The notes beneath the pieces were generated by a model that did not search any database, was not told where the DNA came from, and saw only the letters and a program-made list of their open reading frames with translations. From the NCBI GenBank assembly GCA_965203635.1, contig OZ241903.1, positions 2,294,001 through 2,358,000 of the forward strand: 64,000 nucleotides of DNA, given 5' to 3'. Each line of letters begins with the position of its first letter. The stretch's first letter is position 1. Source of the stretch: Aldehydirespirator sp965203635 (lineage in GTDB: Bacteria > Actinomycetota > Acidimicrobiia > Acidimicrobiales > Aldehydirespiratoraceae). Positions 26,541 to 35,010 of this stretch are shown here, in pieces. The position numbers and the translations under genes are program-made.

Positions 26541-28229
26541 TCAGCCCTCGGTTTCCTCGAGGATCTCGCCGAGCCGCACAACGTCGTCCTCGGTGACTAC
26601 GCCGATGAAGTTGCCGGCGCTGTCGGTCACGGCCAGCACCTCGATGTCGGCTGCCTCCATGGCCACCACCGCGTCGCGAACGGTCCACGACGGCGACCCG
26701 GCGGGCAGGTCCGTCGCCATCATCGACTCGACTGAGGTGGTCTCCCATTCGTCGCGGCTCACTGAGGACAGCTGCGACAGCTGGGCCATTCCCAGATAAG
26801 CACTGCCCGACACGACGGGCACCACCCGCTCGCGCCGGCCCAGGACGTGCATGTACACGAACTCCGACACGGTCGCGTCGGGCGGGACCGTCAGCACGTC
26901 CGTGGTGAGGATCGAGCTGAGCGGCAGCGTGAAGCGTTGCTCGATATGGCCCAGCCGCTTGGATCGCTGGTACTCGGTGACCGAGGACCGGCCGCCCACC
27001 ACTTGGCTCACGGCGGCGGCAACCAGGGCGGGCACCACGAACGCGGCCGCACCGGTGGACTCAGCCACGAACATCACGGCTGCGATAGGGGCCCGGTAGC
27101 CGGCGCCGAGGAACGCGGCCAGGCCGAGCGTGGCGTACAGGCCCGTGGACTCTGCGTCCAGGGTCACGCCGACGAACTGACCCACGATCACGCCCAGAGT
27201 GGCCAGCGGGATGAACAGGCCGCCGACACCATCGCCCAGCACCGTGGCCAGCGTGGCCGCGACCCTGACCCCGAACAGCAGGGCGATCAGCTCCAGCGCG
27301 TCCTGCTGAACGACCCATTCCATGGCCCTGGTGCCGGGCCCGAGGCTTAGAACCTCGTCGAAGGCGGCGTCGGCCAGCACGGCGAGGCCCGCCATCACGA
27401 CTGCGGCCGCCGCGGCCCTTCTGGGCCAGGAGACCGTGTGGGTGGCATGCTTGGCCTGCCGTACCAGCCAGGCGAAGCCCCGGCCGCCGAGGCCGGCGGC
27501 GATCCCCAGGATCAGCGCTCCCAGCAGATCGCCGATCTGCACGTCGAGCATGGCGGCGGCACCGTCGGCCGCGACGGGACCCTCGCCCAGGAACGGGACG
27601 ACGGGAGTGCTGCCCACCAGGAACACGAACGTGACGTAGCTTGCGGCCGACGCGATGAGCGACGGCAGCAGAGCCTGTGGGGTCACGTCGTCGTGGTAGG
27701 GGGCCTCGAGGGCGAATATGACGCCGGTGGCCGGGGTCTTGAACACTGCAGCCACCCCGGCTGCGGCACCGGCGGTGAGCAGCAGGCGGGCCTCGTCGCG
27801 CCGGAAGAACCGCCCCAGGCGTCGATGGACGAACAGCCCCACCGACGATCCGGCGTACAGCGACGGGCCCTCAAGGCCCACTGCGCCGCCGGAGCCGATG
27901 GTCGCGACCCCCGCCAGCAGTTTGGCCGGCAGGAACCGGACGGGAATGCTGGGGTGGCGCTCATGGAACGCCCTGACGTACTCGTCGGAGGTGGAGCCCG
28001 ACGTGCCGCCGCCCACGGTGCGCAGCACCAGCTTGGAGGCTGCGATGCCGATGACGGGGGCCAGCGCGAGCACTACCAGGTGCTGTTCCAACACTCGCTC
28101 GAGCACCATGTGAAGCGCCACTGTCTCGAATGCGGCCACCACCAGCGCCACGATCACGCCGGTGGCTGCCGACGCGGCCAGCAGGCGCGGGTTACGGGCC
28201 TGGCGGAGGGTCTTAGTGAGCGGCCGCAT
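26541..28229 (-). CDS. ClC-family chloride channel/antiporter with CBS domains
   Basis: The 562-residue membrane protein has the ClC pore helices. The gating Glu is in AVGLEGPSLYAG (GREGP region). GGLFIPLATLG matches the GxFxP filter. The first filter motif reads GGGTSGSTS instead of the canonical GSGIP, so anion preference is uncertain. Two CBS domains occupy the C-terminal 130 residues (ILTTDVLTVPPDATVSEFV and VRDAVVAMEAADIEVLAV) and would sense adenine nucleotides. Confidence 0.9.
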   Translation of the reverse strand: MRPLTKTLRQARNPRLLAASAATGVIVALVVAAFETVALHMVLERVLEQHLVVLALAPVIGIAASKLVLRTVGGGTSGSTSDEYVRAFHERHPSIPVRFLPAKLLAGVATIGSGGAVGLEGPSLYAGSSVGLFVHRRLGRFFRRDEARLLLTAGAAAGVAAVFKTPATGVIFALEAPYHDDVTPQALLPSLIASAASYVTFVFLVGSTPVVPFLGEGPVAADGAAAMLDVQIGDLLGALILGIAAGLGGRGFAWLVRQAKHATHTVSWPRRAAAAAVVMAGLAVLADAAFDEVLSLGPGTRAMEWVVQQDALELIALLFGVRVAATLATVLGDGVGGLFIPLATLGVIVGQFVGVTLDAESTGLYATLGLAAFLGAGYRAPIAAVMFVAESTGAAAFVVPALVAAAVSQVVGGRSSVTEYQRSKRLGHIEQRFTLPLSSILTTDVLTVPPDATVSEFVYMHVLGRRERVVPVVSGSAYLGMAQLSQLSSVSRDEWETTSVESMMATDLPAGSPSWTVRDAVVAMEAADIEVLAVTDSAGNFIGVVTEDDVVRLGEILEETEG

Positions 28230-28258
28230 CCGTCTGTGCTGCCCTTATGGTGTCAGGC

Positions 28259-28450
28259 ATGGTTGATAAGCGTCATGATATTTCAGAGCGGCTCTCGGCC
28301 ATTGCCGAGGAGATCGCGGATCTGGCCCTTGAGAGCTTGCGGGGTTCCATTGAGGCGGGCGAAACGAAGTCGTCGGACGAAGAGAAGCGCCTCACTCGGG
28401 CCCGGCGAGCCGTCGAGAAGGCCACGCACCTCCTTCGGTCCGATCTGTAG
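28259..28450 (+). CDS. Small helical hypothetical protein
   Basis: The 63-residue protein is mostly predicted helix (MVDKRHDISERLSAIAEEIA, ending VEKATHLLRSDL) with a heptad-like pattern, and is unrecognised. Codon use is normal for the window. ATG 28259 is preferred over an in-frame GTG at 28247. It is divergent from ClC with under 30 bp between starts, so a promoter would have to overlap them. Confidence 0.55.
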   Translation: MVDKRHDISERLSAIAEEIADLALESLRGSIEAGETKSSDEEKRLTRARRAVEKATHLLRSDL

Positions 28451-28520
28451 GTGCCGCGTGAGCCCGAGGCTAGCGGGCCGCTTGGTCGTCGTAGCGGTTC
28501 AGCACCATGGCGACCCCACG

Positions 28521-30443
28521 CTAGTGGGGCCCACTCGTGCCGCCACCGGGTTCGCGCACCCGCCGTAGCACCTCGGCCACTATCTCGGCCGACGCCTCCG
28601 AGACATCGGTCTCGGCCGTGCGGACGTGCATCTCGGCCTCGGCCGGCGCCTCGTAGGGGGCCGACACGCCGGTCAGGTCGGAGATGGCGCCGGCTCTCGC
28701 CTTGGCGTAGAGGCCCTTGGGGTCGCGTGCCTCGCAAACGTCGAGCGGCGCGTCCACGAACACCTCCATGAAGGCGCCCGCGGGATGCAGGTTCCTCACC
28801 CGGTCGCGGTCCTGGCGGTAGGGCGAGATGAACGCGGCCAGCACGACTGCGCCGTACCGGTGCAGCAGGGCGGCTACCTCACCGGCCCGTCGGATGTTCT
28901 CGGCCCGGTCCTCAGGCGAGAACCCCAGATCGGCATTGAGTCCGAAACGCAGGTTGTCGCCGTCGAGCACGCACGCGAAGACCCCGGCCGCGGCCAACTC
29001 GGCCTCGGCCGCTCTGGCCAGGGTCGACTTCCCCGAGCCGGGCAGCCCGGTGAACCAGACCGTTAGGGCGCCATGGCCGAGCAACTGCGCTCTCGTCTCG
29101 GGCGACACCCGGCCGGCGCTGGGAACGATGTGGGCGGCCCGGGTCGCCGCCTTGATCATCCCCGCGGCCACGGTGGCGTTGTCGCTTGGGTCGATGAGGA
29201 TGAACGACCCACAGGTCCGGTTCTGCTCGTACGGGTCGAACATGAGCTCGGCGTCGGTTCGCAGCGTGACCGAGGCAATGTCGTTGAGTCTCATGGCGGG
29301 CGCGGGCGCCGAGGTGAGCGTGTCGATGTCGAGGCGGCGGACGGGCTCGGTCACCCGGCAGCGCAGTCGCTGTCCGGACTGCTGGAGTTGGTAGTCCCGG
29401 CCTGCGACGAGATCGGACTCCGACATCCAGACCAGCGTCGCGGTGAACTCTCGGGCCCGATCGGGCGGCCGGTCGGGGCTGCACAGGATGTCGCCGCGGC
29501 CGATGTCGATCGGATCGGCCGTGGTCACGGTTACGGCCCGGCCCGGCCCGGCCTCGTCGAGGTCGCCGTCGAAGGTGACGATCCGCTCGACGGTGGTGAT
29601 GAGACCCGACGGCTCGACCCGCACATCGTCTCCCGGCCGCAGCGTTCCCGAGCAGACGGTCCCCGCGTATCCCCGGAAGCTCTGGTCGGGCCGGATCACC
29701 AACTGCACCGGCAGTCGCAGCGCGTCAACGTGCTCCGGTGCGCCAGCTGGGCCGGCGGCGCGGCCGACGTCCACCTGCTCCAGGTGCTCCATGAGGCAGG
29801 GTCCGCGGTACCAGGGCATGCTCGCGCCCTGTTCAACTATGCAGTCGCCATGCAGCGCGGACATGGGAATGCACACCGGGGCGGGCAGCCCGAGCGCGCC
29901 GGCAAGATCGGAGGCCTCGGCCGCGATCGCGTCGAACCGGTCCTCGGCGTAGCCGACGAGGTCCATCTTGTTGATTGCGGCGACGACCGCCTTGATGCCC
30001 AGCAGGCTCACTACGGCGCTGTGACGCCGGGTCTGGGTGGTCACACCCTTGGCTGCGTCGACAAGGATCACGGCCAGGTCCGCGGTGGAGGCGCCCGTGA
30101 CCATGTTGCGGGTGTACTGCTCGTGGCCGGGAGCGTCGGCGATGATGAAGCTACGCCGGGGGGTCGAGAAGTACAGGTGGGCGACGTCGATGGTGATGCC
30201 CTGCTCACGTTCCGCCTTGAGGCCGTCGGCCAGCAGGGCCAGATCGACTTGCCCACCGGCGTGGCCCGATGTGGCCGAGTCCTTGCGCACCGCGGCCAGG
30301 TGGTCGTCGTAGAGGAGGTCCGAGTCGTGCAGGAGCCGCCCGATCAGTGTCGACTTGCCGTCGTCCACCGAGCCGCAGGTGAGCAGGCGGAGCAGATCGT
30401 GCCGCGGGCCTGGGCCGCCGTCTTCGGCTCGCGCCGGGGCCAT
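28521..30443 (-). CDS. cysNC: Sulfate adenylyltransferase large subunit fused to APS kinase
   Basis: The 640-residue bifunctional protein joins a CysN GTPase (residues about 1-440) to a CysC APS kinase. CysN shows GSVDDGKSTLIGRLL, DAPGHEQYTRNM and NKMDLV. CysC shows WFTGLPGSGKSTLARA, DGDNLRFGLNADLGFS and ISPYRQDRD. It makes PAPS from sulfate with CysD. The ATG overlaps the cysD stop by one base (TGATG). The fused form is common in actinobacteria. Confidence 0.95.
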   Translation of the reverse strand: MAPARAEDGGPGPRHDLLRLLTCGSVDDGKSTLIGRLLHDSDLLYDDHLAAVRKDSATSGHAGGQVDLALLADGLKAEREQGITIDVAHLYFSTPRRSFIIADAPGHEQYTRNMVTGASTADLAVILVDAAKGVTTQTRRHSAVVSLLGIKAVVAAINKMDLVGYAEDRFDAIAAEASDLAGALGLPAPVCIPMSALHGDCIVEQGASMPWYRGPCLMEHLEQVDVGRAAGPAGAPEHVDALRLPVQLVIRPDQSFRGYAGTVCSGTLRPGDDVRVEPSGLITTVERIVTFDGDLDEAGPGRAVTVTTADPIDIGRGDILCSPDRPPDRAREFTATLVWMSESDLVAGRDYQLQQSGQRLRCRVTEPVRRLDIDTLTSAPAPAMRLNDIASVTLRTDAELMFDPYEQNRTCGSFILIDPSDNATVAAGMIKAATRAAHIVPSAGRVSPETRAQLLGHGALTVWFTGLPGSGKSTLARAAEAELAAAGVFACVLDGDNLRFGLNADLGFSPEDRAENIRRAGEVAALLHRYGAVVLAAFISPYRQDRDRVRNLHPAGAFMEVFVDAPLDVCEARDPKGLYAKARAGAISDLTGVSAPYEAPAEAEMHVRTAETDVSEASAEIVAEVLRRVREPGGGTSGPH

Positions 30444-31402
30444 CAGAAGTAGCCCTCCCGCTTCTTCGCCTCCATGGAGCCGGACTGGTCGTGGTCGATC
30501 ACCCGGCCCTCCCTTTCGGAGCGGGTGGCACCGGCCATCTCGGCCGCGACCTCCGACACGGTGGCCGCGGTCGACTCGACCGCACCGGTGAGCGGGTAGC
30601 ACCCCAGCGTGCGGAAGCGCACCGACCGCGCCTCGGGCCGCTCGCCCGCCTCGAACCTGAACCGGTCGTCGTCCACCATTATCAGGGTCCCGTCCCGTTC
30701 GACCACCGGTCTCGGCGCGGCGAAGTACAGCGGCACGACCTCTATGCCGCTGGCCGCGATGTAGTACCACACGTCCAACTCGGTCCAGTTGCTCAACGGG
30801 AACACCCGGATGCTCTCGCCACCGGAGATGCGGCCGTTGTAGTGGTTCCACAGCTCGGGCCGCTGGTTCCTCGGATCCCATCGGTGTAGCCGGTCCCGGA
30901 AGCTGAAGACCCGCTCCTTGGCCCGCGAGCGCTCCTCGTCGCGCCGGGCCCCGCCGAACGCAGCGTCGTATCGGCCGGCGTCGAGGGCCTGCTTGAGGGC
31001 CCGGGTCTTCATCACGTCGGTGTAGTGCTGTGACGAGTGGTCGAACGGGTTGATCTGTGCCGCGACCCCGTCTGGGTTGGTGTGCACCACCAATTCGAAG
31101 CCGATCTCGTCGGCCATCCGGTCCCGGAAGGCGATCATCTCGGAGAACTTCCAGGTCGTGTCGATGTGCAGCAACGGGAAGGGGATCGGGCCGGGATGGA
31201 ACGCCTTGCGGGCGAGGTGCAGCATCACCGAGCTGTCCTTGCCGATCGAGTAGAGCATCACGGGGTTGCTGAACTGCGCTCTGACCTCGCGGATGATGTG
31301 GATGCTCTCGTCCTCGAGTCGCTGCAGCCGTTCCGGCAGCTCCCCGGCCGTGGGGCGGCTAGGCGGGGCGGGACGAGGTGTGGAGGTCGTCGGCCTTGTC
31401 AC
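30443..31402 (-). CDS. cysD: Sulfate adenylyltransferase small subunit
   Basis: The 319-residue PP-loop ATP pyrophosphatase has VMLYSIGKDSSVMLHLARKA, HIDTTWKF, GGARRDEERSRAKER and GCYPLTGAVES, all family hallmarks. It adenylates sulfate with CysN. The GTG start at 31402 lies 44 bp inside the end of the transaldolase gene. The first 25 residues are Pro/Thr-rich and not conserved, but no better start exists before the conserved ERLQRLEDES region. It is part of a tkt-tal-cysD-cysNC operon. Confidence 0.95.
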   Translation of the reverse strand: MTRPTTSTPRPAPPSRPTAGELPERLQRLEDESIHIIREVRAQFSNPVMLYSIGKDSSVMLHLARKAFHPGPIPFPLLHIDTTWKFSEMIAFRDRMADEIGFELVVHTNPDGVAAQINPFDHSSQHYTDVMKTRALKQALDAGRYDAAFGGARRDEERSRAKERVFSFRDRLHRWDPRNQRPELWNHYNGRISGGESIRVFPLSNWTELDVWYYIAASGIEVVPLYFAAPRPVVERDGTLIMVDDDRFRFEAGERPEARSVRFRTLGCYPLTGAVESTAATVSEVAAEMAGATRSEREGRVIDHDQSGSMEAKKREGYF

Positions 31403-32474
31403 CTAGCACCCCTAGAAGCTCGTCGAAGCTCTTGGCGAAGGCAGCGACGCCCTCGTCCTCGAGTTGGGCGGTGACGGCTTCGAGGTCGACGCCCACGGCT
31501 GCGATCCGGTCGAGCACCTCGACCGCCTCGTCGATTCCCGACGCGAGCGTGGGCTCGGCGGTGCCGTGGTGCTCGAAGGCCTCCAGCGTGGCGTCGGGAA
31601 GGGTGTTCACCGTGCCGGGGCCGATCAGCTCGTCGACGTAGAGCGTGTCGGGATAGGCCGGGTTCTTGGTCGATGTGCTCGCCCACAGCAGGCGCTGGGG
31701 CCGTGCCCCCCGGTCGGCCAGCGCCTTCCAGCGCGGCTCGGAGCAGAGCCTCTGGAAGTGGGCGTATGCGACCTTGGCGTTGGCGATGGCCGCCTTGCCC
31801 CGCAACTGCAGCGCCTCTTCGGTGCCGATGGCGTCGAGGCGCCGGTCCACCTCTGTGTCGATCCTCGACACGAAGAACGACGCCACGCTGGACACTCTCG
31901 ACAGGTCCCCGGGCCTCTGCTCGAGCCCGGACATGTAGGCGTCGGCCACCTCGAGGTAGCGCTCAACGCTGAAGATCAACGTGACATTGATGCTGTTGCC
32001 CTCTGCGATCATCTGGGAGATGGGCGCGAGACCCTCGGCTGTTCCCGGAATCTTCACGTAGAGGTTGGGCAGCGCGAGCTGATCGTGCAGGTTCCGGGCG
32101 GCTTCAGCGGTGGCTGCGCCGTCCCGGGCAAGATCGGGCGCGACCTCGACCGACACATAGCCGTCGAGGCCGTCGGACTGGTCGTAGACCCCCCGCAGGA
32201 CCGCGGCCGCAGCCGAAATGTCGGAGGTCACCAGGCGCCAGTAGGACGACTCGACGTCGAGTCCTGCATCGATGGAGGACCGGAACTCGTCGTCGTAGTC
32301 GGCGGTGGCGGTGATGGCCTTCTGGAATATCGACGGGTTCGACGTCAAGCCCCGGACACCCTGCTGGACCCACCTCTGGAGGTCTCCGCCGGTGATCCAG
32401 CCCCTGCGGATGTTGTCCAGCCAGGGACTCTGGCCGCAACGCCCGTAGAGCTCGTGCAGTCTGGTGGAAGTCAT
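31359..32474 (-). CDS. tal: Transaldolase
   Basis: The 371-residue TIM-barrel enzyme has LTSNPSIFQKAI near residue 43, YVKIPGTAEGL with the Schiff-base Lys, INVTLIFSVERY, and WASTSTKNPAYPDT. The length fits the longer actinobacterial type. It moves a three-carbon unit between sugar phosphates in the non-oxidative pentose phosphate pathway. It begins 21 bp after transketolase with AGAGGAGGA upstream. Confidence 0.95.
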   Translation of the reverse strand: MTSTRLHELYGRCGQSPWLDNIRRGWITGGDLQRWVQQGVRGLTSNPSIFQKAITATADYDDEFRSSIDAGLDVESSYWRLVTSDISAAAAVLRGVYDQSDGLDGYVSVEVAPDLARDGAATAEAARNLHDQLALPNLYVKIPGTAEGLAPISQMIAEGNSINVTLIFSVERYLEVADAYMSGLEQRPGDLSRVSSVASFFVSRIDTEVDRRLDAIGTEEALQLRGKAAIANAKVAYAHFQRLCSEPRWKALADRGARPQRLLWASTSTKNPAYPDTLYVDELIGPGTVNTLPDATLEAFEHHGTAEPTLASGIDEAVEVLDRIAAVGVDLEAVTAQLEDEGVAAFAKSFDELLGVLGDKADDLHTSSRPA

Positions 32475-32495
32475 CTCGAGCCGTCCTCCTCTACG

Positions 32496-34475
32496 TCAAA
32501 GAGCAGCCTCGACCCCTGGCCGAGCGCCGGCCAGCAGGGCCCGGGCCCTGCCGGCCACGTTGGACGCGGAGATCCCGAGCTGCTCCATCACCACCGCGCC
32601 GGGCGCCGAGGCGCCGAAGCGGTCGATGCCTACGGCATCGTCGGTCCAGCGGCTCCAACCCATGGTGCTGCCCGCCTCCACCGCCAACGACGGGAGGTCG
32701 GGCCGGAGCACCCGGGCCTGCTCGGAGTAGGGCACCTCCGCGAACAGCTCCCATGACGGCAGCGACACCACCCGGGCTGCGACTCCCTCGGCGACCAGGA
32801 TGGCGGCCGCGTCGCAGCACACCGCCACCTCGCTGCCCGTCCCCACCAGCGTCAGGCTGGGCTCGTCGGGCTCTCGCAGCGCGTAGCCCCCCGCCGCGAC
32901 CGCGTCGGCCCGGGTGCCCTCGAGCACGGGCACACCCTGGCGGGTGAGAATCAGGGCGGTCGGACCGGCGGACTCCAACGCCACCCGCCAGGCCCCCACC
33001 GTCTCGGTGGCGTCGGCGGGCCTGATGACCCGTAGGCCCGGTATGGCTCGGAGCGAGGCCAGGTGCTCGACCGGCTGGTGGGTGGGGCCGTCCTCTCCCA
33101 CGCCCACCGAGTCGTGGCTCCACGCGAACACCACCTTGGCTTCCGACAGCGCGGCGAGCCGCACTGCGGGCCTCATGTAGTCGGCGAACACCAGGAAGGT
33201 GCCCACCACCGGTATGGCGCCGCCGTGCAGGGCCATGCCGTTGGCGATCGCCCCCATGGCGTGCTCGCGCACGCCGAAGTAGATCTGCCGGCCTCCTGGC
33301 CCGCGGGCCGAGAACACGCCGGCGTCGGCGATGGCGGTGCCGGTGTTGCCCGTGAGGTCGGCACCCCCGCCGGTGAGTCCGGGCACCACCGGCAGCAAGG
33401 CCTGCAGGGTGGCATTGGAGGCCTTGCGGGTGGCGACCGACTGGCCCGGCTGGAACGACGGCAGCGAGTCGTCCCAGCCGGCACGGCCGGTTGCGGCCAG
33501 GCACGCCTCGAGGTCGGCGCGGTCGCCGTCGAAGGCCGCGGCGCGGGCCTCCCAGGCGAAGCGCTCGTCCTGGCCGGCGGTCCCGGCGCGGCGGTAGTAG
33601 TCGAGCACCTCGGGCGGCACGTGGAACGGATCGCCGGCGGGCAGTCCCATCAGGGTCTTGGTGGCCGCGATCTCCTCGTCGAAGATGGCGTAGCCGTGTG
33701 CGGCCGGCGTGCCCGAAGCCTGGGGAGCCGGCGCGGCGATCACGGAGCGCACGATCACAAGGGTCGGGCGATCGTCGGCGCCGGTCGCGTCGCGCAGTCC
33801 GGCTTCCAGCGCGTCGAGGTCCTCGGCCGCCTCGCCGAGTTCGATGACATGCCAGCCGTAGGCCCGGAAGCGGGCCGCGGCGTCGTCGGAGAGGGCCAAG
33901 TCGGTGCCGCCGTCGATGGTGACCTCGTTGTCGTCGTAGACCACCACCAGCCGACCCAGGCCCAGATGTCCCGCCAGCGAGGCGGCCTCGTGGCTGACAC
34001 CCTCGGACAGGTCGCCGTCGCCGGCGATCACGAAGATGCGGTGGTCGCAGACATCGGCGCCGTAGCGGCTTCGCATCTGGCTCTCCGCGATGGCCATGCC
34101 CACCGCGTTGGCGATGCCCTGACCGAGCGGGCCGGTGGTCACCTCCACCCCCGGCGTGCAGCCGACCTCGGGATGGCCGGGCGTGGGCGATCCCCACTGC
34201 CGGAAGTTCCTCAGATCCTCGAGGGTCAGGCCGTGACCGGTCAGGTAGAGCATGGCGTACTGCAGGATTGAGGCGTGACCGGCTGAGAGTACGAACCGGT
34301 CCCGGTCCGGCCAGTCCGGCCTCTGGGCGTCGTAGCGCATGATCCGGGTCCACAGCACGTGGGCGAGCGGGGCCAGGGCCATGGCGGTGCCCTGGTGGCC
34401 CGAGCGCGCCGCATGGGGCGCGTCCATGGCCAGCGCCTTGATGACGTTGATTCCAAGCCTCTCGATGGAAGTCAC
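32496..34475 (-). CDS. tkt: Transketolase
   Basis: From the GTG at 34475, preceded by GGAGGG, the protein is 659 residues. Thiamine diphosphate binding is seen in GDGDLSEGVSHEAASLAG with a following N-containing VVVYDDNEVTIDG. HAARSGHQGTAMALAPLAH and the pyrimidine-domain YFGVREHAMGAIANGM motif are intact. It transfers two-carbon ketol units. It heads the minus-strand operon that continues through tal to the sulfate activation genes. Confidence 0.95.
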   Translation of the reverse strand: MTSIERLGINVIKALAMDAPHAARSGHQGTAMALAPLAHVLWTRIMRYDAQRPDWPDRDRFVLSAGHASILQYAMLYLTGHGLTLEDLRNFRQWGSPTPGHPEVGCTPGVEVTTGPLGQGIANAVGMAIAESQMRSRYGADVCDHRIFVIAGDGDLSEGVSHEAASLAGHLGLGRLVVVYDDNEVTIDGGTDLALSDDAAARFRAYGWHVIELGEAAEDLDALEAGLRDATGADDRPTLVIVRSVIAAPAPQASGTPAAHGYAIFDEEIAATKTLMGLPAGDPFHVPPEVLDYYRRAGTAGQDERFAWEARAAAFDGDRADLEACLAATGRAGWDDSLPSFQPGQSVATRKASNATLQALLPVVPGLTGGGADLTGNTGTAIADAGVFSARGPGGRQIYFGVREHAMGAIANGMALHGGAIPVVGTFLVFADYMRPAVRLAALSEAKVVFAWSHDSVGVGEDGPTHQPVEHLASLRAIPGLRVIRPADATETVGAWRVALESAGPTALILTRQGVPVLEGTRADAVAAGGYALREPDEPSLTLVGTGSEVAVCCDAAAILVAEGVAARVVSLPSWELFAEVPYSEQARVLRPDLPSLAVEAGSTMGWSRWTDDAVGIDRFGASAPGAVVMEQLGISASNVAGRARALLAGARPGVEAAL

Positions 34476-34553
34476 CGGCCCTCCAACCGCTCGCACTCCG
34501 CGCACGCGCGGCCCACCATATCCATTGCCGCGCACTCGGATGGGGAGGACGCT

Positions 34554-34940
34554 CTAGCCGGGAGGAGGCAGCAGGGTGTAGGGGACCACGGTCACCGGTC
34601 CGGCATCGATGCGAGCCCGAGCCTCGACCGTGCCGTAGTCGGTGAACTCGAGTTCGGCCCGGACCAGCCGGTAGTTGAACTTCCCCGGCTCCACCTGCAG
34701 CGGCTGCACGTTGCGGGCTATCCGCTCCTCGCCCCGGAAGTAGGCGACCTCGAGAGCCCCGGCGCCGGGCTCGTCGGGCGCGCAGCGAACGATCACCACC
34801 AGGTGGGGGGCCCACATCAGCGGCAGCTCCGTGGGGGCGACCGCCGAGAACTGCACGCCGGTCAGGTCGATGCGGGTGGAGGGTCCCGGCACCTGGCGGA
34901 GCTGGATGTCGTCGATGAACAAGGCGGCCACGATGTCCAT
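34554..34940 (-). CDS. Conserved hypothetical protein, DUF6941-like
   Basis: This 128-residue soluble protein is unnamed. It begins MDIVAALFIDDIQLRQVPG and has alternating beta-type stretches (HLVVIVRC, FNYRLVRAELEFTDYGT). The layout resembles DUF6941-type proteins, which have a beta-sandwich and unknown role. The assignment is tentative. It is divergent from the DD-carboxypeptidase gene. Confidence 0.6.
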   Translation of the reverse strand: MDIVAALFIDDIQLRQVPGPSTRIDLTGVQFSAVAPTELPLMWAPHLVVIVRCAPDEPGAGALEVAYFRGEERIARNVQPLQVEPGKFNYRLVRAELEFTDYGTVEARARIDAGPVTVVPYTLLPPPG

Positions 34941-35010
34941 GCGCCGACCCTACCGAATGCCTGTCACGGCCGGGCAGCCCGGTCCCATCCGAGCCGGTAG
35001 GCGGCGTACC

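Noticed and set aside
29073..30452. Plus-strand frame opposite cysNC
   Set aside because: Antisense shadow; the minus strand encodes unmistakable CysN GTPase motifs.
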